Shown: positions 32,801-51,855 of the stretch, in pieces
How positions within the stretch are numbered: the stretch's first letter is position 1
How the letters are laid out: each line of letters starts with the position of its first letter
Origin: Arcuatula senhousia
Lineage: Eukaryota; Mollusca; Bivalvia; Mytilida; Mytilidae
Direction: 5' to 3'
Assembly: GCA_963971305.1 (NCBI GenBank)
Contig: OZ020307.1
Location: 63,857,702-63,921,701, forward strand
Length of the DNA: 64,000 bases
Notes under the pieces: model-generated
Databases searched by the model: none
What the model saw: the letters and a program-made list of their open reading frames with translations, nothing else
What the model was told of the DNA's origin: nothing
Program-made: the position numbers and the translations under genes

Positions 32801-33259
32801 GACATTTTAGGTGAGCAGAATCTTGCTTTCGGATTTGGACTACTTCTGTTTTTTCAAGGCATAGGTACATTCATTGGCCCACCTATTTCTGGTGAGTACA
32901 AACAGACCAATGTTCTTATATTAAGAGTTTTCTAATCGTTTCATAATTTTTTTCTGGGTTGAAAGTTGCATTTTATACCTCTTCACATTTACTTGAAATT
33001 GATTTGCAACAAATATGATAATAAAATGAATTCACCCGAAAATAAGGAACATTGTTGTATGATGCACATGATACATTTCCCGTAATGTTTTATTTTTCCA
33101 TTTAATTTTGTAGGTCTTATGAAGGATATCAATGGATCATATGATTATGTATTTTATATTGGAGCAGTATCTGGGGTTGCAGGTGCTTTTGTACTCTTGG
33201 CTGGAAATATCGTGCATAATAGAATCGAAAAGAATGTTTACATAGTCAATAAACACTAG
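17860..33259 (+). CDS. Monocarboxylate transporter-like protein (SLC16 family)
   Basis: Six coding exons: 17860-18028, 18915-19031, 23716-23859, 31467-31734, 32320-32891, 33114-33259. Intron phases are 1, 1, 1, 2, 1, all with GT-AG ends, giving 471 aa. Seen: the SLC16 signature SDGGWGW (D38-W43) before TM1, the second signature YFNKRRSLAVGLGTSG (161-176), and about 12 hydrophobic segments in two halves. The halves are split by a polar loop (about 222-265) containing LRCRAQMNQNGHSG and many charged residues. SLC16 proteins move lactate, pyruvate, ketone bodies or, in some subfamilies, other solutes across the plasma membrane, usually with protons; the substrate cannot be told here. The length is usual for the family. 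The ATG at 17860 is the first that gives a short cytosolic N-terminus. Intron 2 contains a Penelope-derived palindrome and intron 3 a complete Ngaro-like element in the same orientation. The donor of exon 4 (AG/GTTTGT) is weak, but the phase fits. Confidence 0.88.
18487..18678 (-). repeat. Dispersed repeat family R1, intron 1 of the transporter
   Basis: A nearly full copy in inverted orientation: AAATAAAGGTAATAACAAAA at the left, CCTCTTCCATTGCGATC at the right. It is very close to the copy at 42459-42644, so both are fairly young. Confidence 0.8.
18982..19390 (+). repeat. 64-bp tandem duplication across the exon 2 donor
   Basis: The last 50 bases of exon 2 and the first 14 of intron 2 are repeated at a 64-bp period: full units begin with CATGGGTAAC at 18990 (exon), 19054, 19118, 19182 and 19246. 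A shortened unit follows at 19310 and a decayed one at 19344. Each unit has TATTACAG (acceptor-like) before a 42-nt exon copy and GTAAGTATAG after it; the unit at 19096 has GTTAGT instead. The normal donor (19032) was chosen because it keeps phase 1 into exon 3. Confidence 0.9.
20094..20810 (+). repeat. Dispersed repeat with GTCCGTC run, two tandem halves
   Basis: It starts GGGTCATGTGAGCTTTTGAC and CACTTTGCGTCCGTCGTCCG. The segment TTAGTCCAATTGGAACCAAA with GGTATAGTTGTTCATT is repeated about 500 bases later as TTAAGTCCAATTGGACCCAA with GTATAGTTGTTAATT. The GTCCGTCGTC/GACGACGGAC word and GTGAGC link it, inverted, to the tails of the 8.1-10.8 kb repeats. Confidence 0.65.
21672..22214 (-). pseudogene. 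Penelope-like GIY-YIG endonuclease domain, left arm
   Basis: This is the C-terminal domain of a Penelope-like retroelement polyprotein, 5'-truncated. Seen in order: the cysteine cluster CGRSICVTCP that precedes the nuclease in this family, ENVIYAIRCAKCLKIYVGET (the GIY-YIG signature in its IY...YVG form), RRLGDRFAEHRR with the conserved Arg, and LEQRIINFL with the conserved Glu. It ends at a TAA at 21672. The reverse transcriptase half is absent. The longer open frame up to 22337 runs through the palindrome centre into antisense sequence, so its first roughly 40 codons are not real. Confidence 0.8.
22266..22808 (+). pseudogene. Penelope-like GIY-YIG endonuclease domain, right arm
   Basis: The same protein as the left arm, on the plus strand, with the motifs CGRSICVTCP, IYAIRC...IYVGET and LEQRIINFL, ending TAA at 22806-22808. 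The domain recognises and nicks target DNA in intact elements. Without the RT it cannot act as a retroelement, although the nuclease fold itself is complete. The open frame begins at 22143 only because it reads antisense sequence of the other arm. Confidence 0.8.
24433..24806 (+). repeat. Ngaro split direct repeat A1
   Basis: The left copy of A. It opens with an AT stem: TATTTTTAT (24440-24448) pairs with ATAAAAATA (24453-24461), a plausible pair of recombinase-binding arms next to the ATTT core. It probably holds the promoter. Confidence 0.9.
24814..24951 (+). promoter_or_regulatory. Three leader stem-loops with a shared loop
   Basis: Stem-loop 1: GGAC/GTCC (24814-24829). Stem-loop 2: AGAAC/GTTCT (24897-24914). 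Stem-loop 3: ACAGGATC/GATTCTGT with one G-U pair (24928-24951). The 8-nt loops are TGCGTCGT, TGCGTCGT and CACGTCGT. The stems differ but still pair, while the loop is kept, which points to selection on RNA shape. They lie between A1 and the Gag ATG, where a packaging or Gag-binding signal or a translation signal could lie (inference). Confidence 0.55.
24993..26426 (+). CDS. Ngaro ORF1, Gag-like protein
   Basis: 477 aa, presumed structural protein that packages element RNA. Seen: an acidic N-terminal third; a strongly charged, coiled-coil-prone segment at about 125-175 (ELELRLSLLEEKKKRLKKEL); a Ser/Asp-rich run near residue 255; and a C-terminal Cys/His cluster (C422, C430, H437, H450, C452, C455, H465, C468, C472) resembling the zinc-binding ends of other DIRS-order first proteins. 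The ATG at 24993 follows the three leader stem-loops. The frame ends at TGA 26424-26426 in the context UGA CUA G. The same frame stays open beyond it into the reverse transcriptase. Confidence 0.85.
   Translation: MNRPRRKTARVNYKLLNEFGLPDTNSVQSLFQTMANQEPELDLYASEDELDLLLEEDRTKMDQAAATSRTYDRREDVSQSAVLLNRMQRSTSPVISVNTQGNEPEDRELESARSVLLDTKGKEQEDHDSEAELELRLSLLEEKKKRLKKELLNKKIQEVESECKRLEEGTAEKAGVTKKPKKKSGEVNLNQLRSNKALNEQVSEEMRRIGLEFAMPKAESVSEPQKPCLKFPEYQKDVATPHSVTKGFVISDTETDSDSDSSDYGLVNKFKTQNSKKNLKSGLTIKSADKVVNPQFFPHNFLQYEYVSKDVEFKQLNFKTFVAGELEIINNFCKNKSEKSGRLLLLQKIAYYSGVYHWTSVLDFYAAWLRLIELGRKSWDDDPQVLENIVLAGHVLTPDIRQRSNMKPGNINSGANDQIWFCAKYQRNKCDQSKSPHSVVIRGVNRSVSHVCATCLQKDKVQRDHPECSDKCPNRAK
26424..26466 (+). 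promoter_or_regulatory. Probable stop-codon readthrough signal, UGA CUAG
   Basis: TGA at 26424-26426 is followed by CTAG, the consensus found in known readthrough genes. A perfect 7-bp stem, GTTTACA (26440-26446) with TGTAAAC (26460-26466), starts 13 nt after the stop. The 28 codons from 26427 to 26510 are all sense and join the RT frame, which has no ATG near its start. Confidence 0.6.
26427..28175 (+). CDS. Ngaro ORF2, reverse transcriptase-RNase H
   Basis: 582 codons, in the same frame as Gag. Counting from 26511 (554 residues): RT motif A FKRDLKRAYRQIPI (D179), motif B LPMGLTSSAY (211-220), catalytic YLDD (243-246), then RNase H with MASDSCLVGCGG (D407), NALELL (E441), IYCDNQ (D464) and LPDLLSR (D514). 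All catalytic positions are present. No aspartic protease or integrase is seen, as expected for the DIRS order. The first in-frame ATG lies only within DMLEF (residue 47), inside conserved sequence, so normal initiation is unlikely; production as a Gag fusion by readthrough of the UGA at 26424 is the simplest model. The stop overlaps ORF3 by 35 nt. Confidence 0.93.
   Translation, partial: LADNCLHKVDHCKLCIKIFDLILSDQNFLVELHNELVSCKGYNFEELRVPVFSNLVISFWRKELQFYNDKEICDMLEFGWPLGFQSSSVKLSTSKKVRNHRGARDFAKEIDKYIEKEFSYGAILGPFEGNPFVNDLAISPLNSVPKSGSEERRVILDLSFPHGNAVNDGIDKNVYLTERVELHYPNVDSFIEIIKSKGKGCKIFKRDLKRAYRQIPIDPKDYNLVGFFWKGHYFIDRVLPMGLTSSAYICQRVTNAVNFIAKKQEVDVVNYLDDFAGAEVAELAEISFSKLGLVLCQCGLEESIEKACGPCFRMSFLGVWFDTIKMTMEITPDRLTEIAELINNWLCKSFASLKEVQSLIGKLNFVCSCVRPGRIFISRILNFLREFKDKKSELEVPFELRKDLFWWSKFLPRYNGISLLNLQEWTQPDEFMASDSCLVGCGGLSNNQFFHKEFPKFIKDLNLHINALELLSVIVCLKLWGRKGKKICIYCDNQVSVYVINQGRTRSRFLQACLREICFICAVQECELRAVYIEGLQNRLPDLLSRWSLDVCYSRDFVEFTKDRNLYEIFVNDDLFRFQHEW
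28141..29142 (+). CDS. Ngaro ORF3, tyrosine recombinase
   Basis: 333 aa. It joins the circular cDNA to the target by site-specific recombination, in place of an integrase. Seen: an N-terminal helical, core-binding-like part (about 30-120) and a catalytic domain with R165 (MCRKSN), H280-S-F-R283, W306 in GDWKSDA replacing the second His, and Y314 (or a neighbouring Tyr in YKLYLTY) as nucleophile. K200 may be the beta-hairpin lysine. It starts at the ATG at 28141 in the +1 frame relative to ORF2, overlapping it by 35 nt; ATGs at 28165 and 28180 are alternatives, the last 5 nt after the ORF2 stop, which would suit termination-reinitiation. Confidence 0.92.
   Translation: MTIFSDFSMNGEVMIDLEVLKQEAKSSLISAHAVGTRRNLYTQWKAFYLFCFYYQLQPLPCDLQTICLFAQFLCRSFKSVQSVRNYLYGVKFLHLLFDLPFIHFECFYFKLFIKGLKRVNPHTVKAALPITPDILFKIKNHLNFDERNSYTFWCLFLFSFYLMCRKSNLVGPDYDQSKCLKREDIMVLDHCLIVRFSWSKTIQFGERYLEIPIVKNSSSPLCAYKAFLDMVESFPLGPGSPAFVVSRKKKIIPVSYPMLQKFLREVISGIGLDASLYSSHSFRRGGATWAFSCGVPSELIQILGDWKSDAYKLYLTYGIKEKLLVSSKMIETL
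29175..29717 (+). CDS. Ngaro ORF4, SGNH/GDSL hydrolase-like protein
   Basis: The frame is open from 29175; the first ATG is at 29229 (162 aa). SGNH blocks: ILSDS just before that ATG (block I, Ser nucleophile), FGGLTSDRL (block II, Gly), VGTNDI (block III, Asn) and LDRLHLS (block V, Asp-His). Because block I lies upstream of the ATG, the real protein should start further upstream. A good 3' splice site, TTAATGTGTTTCAG, ends at 29183, so splicing from an upstream donor may supply the start. SGNH proteins are known companions in Ngaro elements; their role there is unknown, with esterase activity inferred from the family. Confidence 0.8.
   Translation, partial: CVSGLKAWANSTLILSDSMLKYLPEMKNTDVLAFGGLTSDRLMNKLRNRVIPSVANVSNIIVHVGTNDIHVIPPSKYEDNISFIISEIRRCNENCNIFLSEIIPRHMDFKGSNEKVEHFNNVLRRLSLINNNVRVMSCAKIFLSRYRKPVKTFYSLDRLHLSTTGLLKMFHHIANTLAHA
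29859..30122 (+). repeat. Internal direct repeat in the Ngaro 3' region
   Basis: GTTGTTTTCTCTTAATCC and GAATATTGGGAGAGAGTT occur at about 29862-29911 and again at about 30070-30119, separated by an AT-rich stretch with TTA runs. Possible 3' UTR signal; function unknown. Confidence 0.7.
30182..30251 (+). ncRNA. tRNA-Asp-like Pol III unit in the Ngaro 3' region
   Basis: It has an acceptor-like pair TCCTGTT (30182-30188) with GACAGGG (30241-30247), a D stem TAC/GTA and a T arm CGGGG-TTCGAGT-CCTCG. Box A TAGTACAACTGG (30188-30199) and box B GGTTCGAGTCC (30228-30238) match consensus, and TTTT follows at 30248. The anticodon arm is shortened (CCTA-TTTAT-TAGG), so it should not decode. The text resembles eukaryotic tRNA-Asp. 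It could be a captured tRNA or SINE head. Confidence 0.65.
30356..30508 (+). repeat. Ngaro split direct repeat B1
   Basis: Identical in appearance to B2. Contains AAATAAATAAT, a possible poly(A) signal. Its last four bases, ATTT, are the first four of A2. Confidence 0.9.
30505..30878 (+). repeat. Ngaro split direct repeat A2
   Basis: A gap-free copy of A1. The B1-A2 junction has the sequence expected at the closed circle of B2 and A1. Confidence 0.9.
30931..31083 (+). repeat. Ngaro split direct repeat B2 (right end)
   Basis: A gap-free copy of B1, 52 bases after A2. AATAAA at about 31042 may end element transcripts. Confidence 0.9.
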
Positions 33260-33308
33260 TTTGCAAGAAAGATTTTAAACCATTCATTTGTTTATAAACA
33301 ATGACGAG

Positions 33309-33519
33309 ATACCGTATAGCGGATTATTTTCGCGGGGGTAAATTTTCGCGGGGTAAATTTTCGCAGTTTTCGTGTAATAAGGTATGTGAAAAAAATTTGC
33401 GGGTAAAATTTTCGCAGTTTGTTATTGTGTTTGTATATGATTTGCATTAGATGGATAATTTCGCAGGATTTATTTTCGCGGTGTCCTTCGACCCGCGAAA
33501 ATAACCCACTATAGGGTAT
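33309..33519. mobile_element. Small MITE in the transporter 3' flank
   Basis: Ends ATACCGTATAGCGGATTATT (33309) and, inverted, AATAACCCACTATAGGGTAT (to 33519) form 28-bp imperfect TIRs. The interior repeats TAAATTTTCGC and its variants. It starts 50 bases after the transporter stop, so it is probably in the 3' UTR. Confidence 0.7.
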
Positions 33520-34891
33520 TCTTTTTTTTTCAGTAGGCTTTGCAACGGACATTTGTTGTTTAATTATTTGTTTAATTCACTGTCTTTGTAAGACTCTGGT
33601 GATGACTTCACTATCTCAGTTGTGCTTCACAAACGTATTACGTTTTGTTTTACAACAGCATACTACTTAAAAATCAACGGTGTAACAAAAGGGCATTCAA
33701 AAGTCGTGTATCGGAAAGAACAAAGACTCAATTGATATACATGGAACCATTTTAACAAAACAAACCACATAACAAGATAAACACATATAACATTTACAAC
33801 AAGAACCCGTGATCAGCCATGTGAACTTACTTCGCACCGGAAGGGGACACGGGTGCTCCGTAAAGGTAAACAGTTCCCACAAGCTATAGCATACCGCCAT
33901 ATTGCCAAAGATTGCTTTAGTATAGGTCAAATCCGGAAAGAAGACAGAACTAAAGCTTTATGTCAAAGCAACAACTGCACACATTTGAGAAATAGAAATC
34001 TTGTTTTTATGTACAACATGTGGTGTCTTATGTTAAATTTCTTGAATGACGACAACCGGGCAGCAACATAACGTTTTGCTAGCAATTTGCATGAAATTCG
34101 GCCGGGATGCTCAATCTATCAAACCAAAATATTCATAACAAGCGCTGGAATAACAAAACAGCAGTGAAACGAAAACTCTGCAATTGAAGAGGGTCGTCTT
34201 ACGCCAAATAAACCACCATGGGTTTTTGACATGTTACAAGTTCGTACATTGTGTACAATATGAACATGTAAATTTCTTCCTTATATCATTACTTTGTGAT
34301 GTCTTAAAATATTTGAGATTGCTAATTGCAGTCCTGTCCTTTTATTCTTATGTTAATATACACACATTTTGTTGTATGAACAATTCCGTTGATTTTTTTT
34401 CAGATTTTGCCTTGGCTAGATATTGATATTTTAGAGTAGTGGTAAAAATACAAAATGGTCAAATACATCATCTTAGTAGCCAAACTTACCTCTTACCGAG
34501 AAAATTTAGAGTAAAAGGAAATTCTTATAACCTGGCATATCATATACTTAGGTAAGCTTGTAAAATAAACACAGTTATGCTGATAAAGAGGAAAGTAATT
34601 TTCTAAAAAATCGACAAGCTCATATTGAGGACTCTGAATTTATGTATAAAGCATCCTTAAAAACAAAACATTTGAGACAGAAATCAGTGCATGTTTACAA
34701 ATTAACCTAATCAAATTTAATTAAAGCAACCGAATGTGTAGTATATATTAAATCTAACTCTATAAACCGAGTTTTAACAACTTTTAAAACAAAGATGCAT
34801 TGAGTACTTTCTAGACCACCTCCATCTATTGTGAGTAACCCACAAGAGCGGTTTTGGCATCTACATGTCCAATTTATATTGACATTTTATC
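33520..34891. other. Gap between two convergent genes
   Basis: No gene seen. 33690-33960 looks like a diverged, inverted member of dispersed family R2 (AAAGGTAAACAGTTCCCAC). The 3' UTRs of both neighbours must lie here; no convincing poly(A) signal was fixed. Confidence 0.45.
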
Positions 34892-47013
<12,122 letters not shown>

Positions 47014-47987
47014 TGTTAATCTGTCCTCTTGCAATTTTAACCTATAAGTAAGTCTATTTTTTCACTTTTTATATTTTATGTAAAACAAAAAACAATTATT
47101 TTATTATTTAAACTCCGCCTTCTTACGTGGCATTTAACATTTTCACTCAAAAGGAAAACCGAATCATACATGTACATGTTTTACATGTATGACCTTGTGA
47201 AAAATTCCAAACTGCGTTGTTAACTTTATATGTTTCTCACAAATCGTTCTATTTATTTGAGCGACTATACTGTAATACCACGCTTCAGAATTTGAGATCT
47301 TGTTAACTATGGTAAGAATTTATTATTGTTAGGTTAGTTTTCGCCTGTATAAATATTTATATAATGCCAGGGCGATTGTAACTGTCGATTTTCTTTTTTA
47401 AGCAACATTTTAAAGTTCAGGAGATAAAATGTTATTGTTCAATGTTTTGTTTTTTCATCAATGCTGAAAACTTGTTTTAAAACCATATACATACATGTCA
47501 TGCATGTTAAGAGGAATGACACAAATGGTTTTTCCTTCAGCCAAATAACCAAAGAATAAACTTCTAATAAGCAAAGAGAAATTTTGCAAAAACTAAAACC
47601 TTAAGGGGCACTTCTTTTCTAAACATGCTAAACTTTTGATTTTTACAAGGGTCTGATAATCGAAAGAAACATAATTAACTTAGACTGATTGCCTGAAAGT
47701 ATATTTAGGTATTAGGAAAACTGTTTTCGTTGATCAATATCATACGGATTCTGTACACAGCCTTGTTGAATAATAAAATTGCTTACAATATACAAAGAGG
47801 GAAGGGCATTGCCGACGGACGTGATGCATGGTTTTCGTAGTCAATGTATACCATTGTAAAATGTGGTTTGTCCTTCCGAAAGAAGACACTTAGCTTGCAG
47901 TTGCTAGTTATTTTGGGACTGATATGTAGTATATGTATCACAAAGGTCATGGCTGTGAAATTTATACTTTTCGTTTTATTTTGCATG
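47014..47987. other. Upstream flank of TTC38
   Basis: No other gene seen. On the minus strand an acceptor-like TTATAG lies at about 47041-47046, so the first coding exon may follow a non-coding exon. The promoter was not identified. Confidence 0.4.
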
Positions 47988-48113
47988 CCTACCCCAGACA
48001 TAGGTTGATTATCTTAGTAATAATCTGGTTCCCCAGTTTGGTATTTTTGGTTTTTACTGTTCTATGCTCTTCATATTCATATAGTGTTTGGCATTTTCAA
48101 TAATTTTGGTAGA

Positions 48114-48157
48114 GCGCCTCTGATGAGTCTTGAATAGACGAAACGCGCGTCAGGCGT
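48114..48157 (+). ncRNA. Type I hammerhead ribozyme, intact core (copy 1)
   Basis: Stem I GCGCCT with AGGCGT; CTGATGA at 48120-48126; stem II GTCT/AGAC with loop TGAAT; GAAA at 48140-48143; a very short stem III, CGCGCG; cleavage expected after GTC at 48151. The tiny stem III suggests activity in multimeric RNA. Confidence 0.85.
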
Positions 48158-48472
48158 GGCAAAATTTATTGTCTGGAACTTTGTTGTCATTTGTATTTCG
48201 AACACACGTGAAGGTTAGCACTGCTGGTGGAGTTTTAATTCCCCGAGGTTAACCCGCTCCGGCACCAACACTTTTGAGTTGGAGAATACATCAAAGTTTT
48301 AAATTTTTCGTCTAAATTTCAAAATTGTCTAAACCCTAATGTTCTTCCTACCCCAGACATAGGTTGATTATCTTAGTAATAATTTGGTTCCCCAGTTTGG
48401 TATTTTTGGTTTTTACTGTTCTATGCTCTTCATATTCATATAGTGTTTGGCATTTTCAATAATTTTGGTAGA

Positions 48473-48516
48473 GCGCCTCTGATGAGTCTTGAATAGACAA
48501 AACGCGCGTCAGGCGT
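48473..48516 (+). ncRNA. Hammerhead motif, core mutated (copy 2)
   Basis: As copy 1, but the conserved GAAA reads AAAA (AGACAAAACGCG). Loss of that core G should block cleavage. Confidence 0.8.
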
Positions 48517-48831
48517 GGCAAAATTTATTGTTTGGAACTTTGTTGTCATTTGTATTTCGAACACACGTGAAGGTTAGCACTGCTGGTGGAGTTTTAATTC
48601 CCCGAGGTTAACCCGCTCCGGCACCAACACTCTTGAGTTGGAGAATACATCAAAGTTTTAAATTTTTCGTCTAAATTTCAAAATTGTCTAAACCCTAAGG
48701 TTCTTCCTACCCCAGACATAGGTTGATTATCTTAGTAATAATTTGGTTCCCCAGTTTGGTATTTTTGGTTTTTACTGTTCTATGCTCTTCATATTCATAT
48801 AGTGTTTGGCATTTTCAATAATTTTGGTAGA

Positions 48832-48875
48832 GCGCCTCTGATGAGTCTTGAATAGACAAAACGCGCGTCAGGCGT
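48832..48875 (+). ncRNA. Hammerhead motif, core mutated (copy 3)
   Basis: It carries the same GAAA to AAAA change as copy 2, so copies 2 and 3 probably arose by duplication after that mutation. Confidence 0.8.
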
Positions 48876-49190
48876 GGCAAAATTTATTGTCTGGAACTTT
48901 GTTGTCATTTGAATTTCGAACACACGTGAAGGTTAGCACTGCTGGTGGAGTTTTAATTCCCCGAGGTTAACCCGCTCCGGCACCAACACTTTTGAGTTGG
49001 AGAATACATCAAAGTTTTAAATTTTTCGTCTAAATTTCAAAATTGTCTAAACCCTAAGGTTCTTCCTACCCCAGACACAGGTTGATTATTTTAGTAATAA
49101 TTTGGTTTCCCAGTTTGGTATTTTTGGTTTTTACTGTTCTATGCTCTTCATATTCATATAGTGTTTGGCATTTTCAATAATTTTGGTAGA

Positions 49191-49234
49191 GCGCCTCTGG
49201 TGAGTCTTAAATAGACGAAACGCGCGTCAGGCGT
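49191..49234 (+). ncRNA. Hammerhead motif, core mutated (copy 4)
   Basis: CTGATGA reads CTGGTGA and the stem II loop differs (TCTTAAATAGA), while GAAA is intact. Probably inactive through the first change. Confidence 0.8.
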
Positions 49235-49282
49235 GGCAAAATTTATTGTCTGGAACTTTGTTGTCATTTGTATTTCATTATA

Positions 49283-49871
49283 CCGCCTGCACATATACGA
49301 TATTCTCTTAAGAGTTGTTACGATTTTTAAAAATTATAGTTTAACGAGTTCTTGCGAGATTTTCTTCCAACCTGATACGATATATTTCCGATTTGTCACG
49401 ATTTCGTCAGTTATGTGGGAATTTTTCGCGCTCCCGTCCAGAGACGATACGGATTTTATTTTCGAAATGTTACGGTGCCTTTACGACTTTTTTATGAGTG
49501 AATTGCGATATTGGGAATGATATCGTAACTCACTTGCAAATCACCCGTAAAATAATTTATTTGCTAGGTCTTCCCGAGATAGTTACGAGTGAAGGCGAGT
49601 CATTAACGATATCAACGAGTTCTTTACGAGATATTTGCGATGTTTTTACGAGTTAAATTTTGACAATGTTGTTTTTTCAACTCGTTAAAGTCTTACGAGG
49701 ATTTTTGACGCGCCAAAAATCCTAGTAAATTGTTCACAATTTCTTACGATTTCACACGAGCTAGAAAGACCTTTTTACGAGTAACAAAGAGTGATTAAGA
49801 AGTCTTTGCGATCGGATACGAGTTGAAATCTCGTAACAACTCGTAAAGAAATCTCGTATATGTGAAGGGGG
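49283..49871. mobile_element. TIR element packed with TACGA/TCGTA motifs
   Basis: Ends CCGCCTGCACATATACGA (49283) and, inverted, TCGTATATGTGAAGGGGG (to 49871), with TA on both outer sides (49281-49282 and 49872-49873). About 15 TACGA or TCGTA words, mostly TTACGAG, are spread over 589 bp in both orientations. No coding frame is credible. It abuts the cut fourth retrozyme unit. Confidence 0.75.
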
Positions 49872-49873
49872 TA

Positions 49874-50150
49874 CAGAAATTGACGGTCCGAGCTATGTGT
49901 TCGTCCCAGAACGAAAGGGAGCGTAAGGCCAGAGTTGTCATTTTGTTTGCAAGGTTTTCAGATGGGTGGCATTGGCCTGCATAGGTGGACCAATGTATGA
50001 ATACCAACAGTTGTTAGTGGATTTTAGGCCCATCAATGGACCAAGGTTCCAATATCAAATGTTAGTGTTACAACATTGCCCACATGTTAGTTTAAACATA
50101 TTTATTTATGCAGCTTGATGTATATGCTTATCTCAATCTCTTTAGCATTT
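49874..50150. other. Intergenic stretch
   Basis: No gene or repeat recognised. Confidence 0.3.
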
Positions 50151-50460
50151 TTCGATTTTTTGTAGCGACCCCCATTGAGCCTACTCTTATCCAACTCTAC
50201 AAAGTGGTCTTTCACTTGCATGGGATATTGCTCTCCACATACACGGGGCAACCGTTTGTCGTCCCTTCCGAAAGACTAGCATCTTTCCTTGAGACCATCC
50301 TTGCAAATGGTGTCAAGAGAGAGTCAGAAAATTGGTTCATGAAATTTTTACTCCGGATGAAGATCGAACCACGAACCTTGGTGTTAGTAGCCCGACGCGT
50401 TAACAACTACACCACCAACTCTCTTGTGTTGGCCAACCAAAGTGCATCAATCTGTCGGTA
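50150..50460 (-). repeat. tRNA-derived SINE-like repeat
   Basis: On the minus strand, 50425 to 50355 reads GAGTTGGTGGTGTAGTTGTT and AACGCGTCGGGCTACTAAC, then GTTCGTGGTTCGATCTTC: a tRNA-like head with near-consensus Pol III boxes. The rest of the copy, to about 50150, would be its body. No poly(A) tail is obvious. Confidence 0.55.
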
Positions 50461-50464
50461 AAAA

Positions 50465-51850
50465 GTTGGGTAAGCGAGGATTAATGATGTTCTCATTGAA
50501 TTGATATATTGTACCCGTGAGCACTTTTACGAATAACATGGAGAACAATTTTCTTCAAATAGATTTCAATATTACGACCATGCCGCTATTCTGTGCATAA
50601 ATGTGTACTTTTTTGGGTAAATATCTAAATTCAAAACAACTTCGTATGGCTTTGACCTTTAATCTAATATACCTAAAATAAATAGATATCTGTCAATATT
50701 TCCATTGGTCATCAAATTCCATACAAAAGAGTTTTAAATATGCCTCCAAACCAAAATGTATTATTGGTCGGGCTCACGTTGGCCCAACATTTAGCCAACG
50801 TAGAAAAACGTTATTTTCCCTTAAGATCATGATTATGATAATAGAACTTAAAGTCTGAACTTTAAGTTCCTTATCGTATCGGCGCAAAAAATTATTTATG
50901 GCCCGGGTACGGGCCATACTTAAATGTTGGTAAATTTGTTCATGTTGGTTTCCATGGAAATAAGAACTTCCGCTTCCTTTTTCTAGAAAGATCTCAAGAA
51001 GCAGGTTGTGTTTTCTTATAGATTGAATTTAAATCGTTTAAAGACCCGCCCGCCCACCGCAGTTAATTTAGGAATAGATACTGCTCTTTTTAGTATACAT
51101 TTCAGATGCAGTTTACTTGTTTCCTGATGCTATATATTGACGTATACTTGGTGGTAGATGTAACATCTAGAGCTGTTCGACATTGTTGGGATTTCCCTTG
51201 ACTCGTTGATACTCGTTCCAGTCATGATGACTTGTTTCCGTTGGTGATAAAAGAACAAACTTGGACTTGAGATCAGAAAAGTTGGATCATCATCTACTTT
51301 ATCCAGTTGTCTTAATAAGCAATTTTTATGAAGTTAATGAAGGGGCTGCCAAAGGTGACGCTTTTCTCTGAATTCTTTACATATATTAGAAGCTTTTCTA
51401 AATTTTTTATCTAATTTATTAGAAATTGGCGGTTTCAGAGTTTTTAGGGCGAGCCTTCGGTAGCCAGCATCCTTCGCTGCAATAATTCTAGCAAAACTGC
51501 ATTTATCCGCTGATTTCCAGGGATATTTGCTACCGTTTCATCTCAACATCTGACATTTATGGTCTGCCAAATTTCAATCGGCGGCCAGCATTTAATCATT
51601 TATATAAACATTTCATATTTCCGTTATAATTCACCGCTGATTTCCAGGGTGGATGTATTGACATGTTATTTACATTTATTTACATTTAAATCTTTTGTCA
51701 TTATTACATATAACACGATAAATTTTTAAAAGGGAAAATATAAAATTCCCTATTTTACTTGATTCTCCCAACAATATGCGTTTACTGTGATCATATGTGT
51801 AGTTCTCACACACATATAAGCAAAACCAGGATTTATGTCTCTTGTTAACT
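50465..51850. other. Intergenic stretch
   Basis: No gene seen. Small features: ATGGCCCG/CGGGCCAT stem at about 50898-50917; TTGGCCCAACATTTAGCCAA near 50770, related to text at 70-130. Confidence 0.4.
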
Positions 51851-51855
51851 ACTAC

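Larger units (their letters stand above)
47988..49276 (+). repeat. Retrozyme-like tandem array with hammerheads
   Basis: A 359-bp unit starts CCTACCCCAGACATAGGTTG at 47988, 48347, 48706 and 49065: three full copies and a partial fourth cut at about 49276. Copies are almost identical. Each has one hammerhead ribozyme motif at the same place, and a conserved segment GTTAACCCGCTCCGGCACCA in full units. Tandem 150-400 nt units with type I hammerheads are the known genomic form of metazoan retrozymes, which are copied through circular RNA. Assignment is by structure only. Confidence 0.85.
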
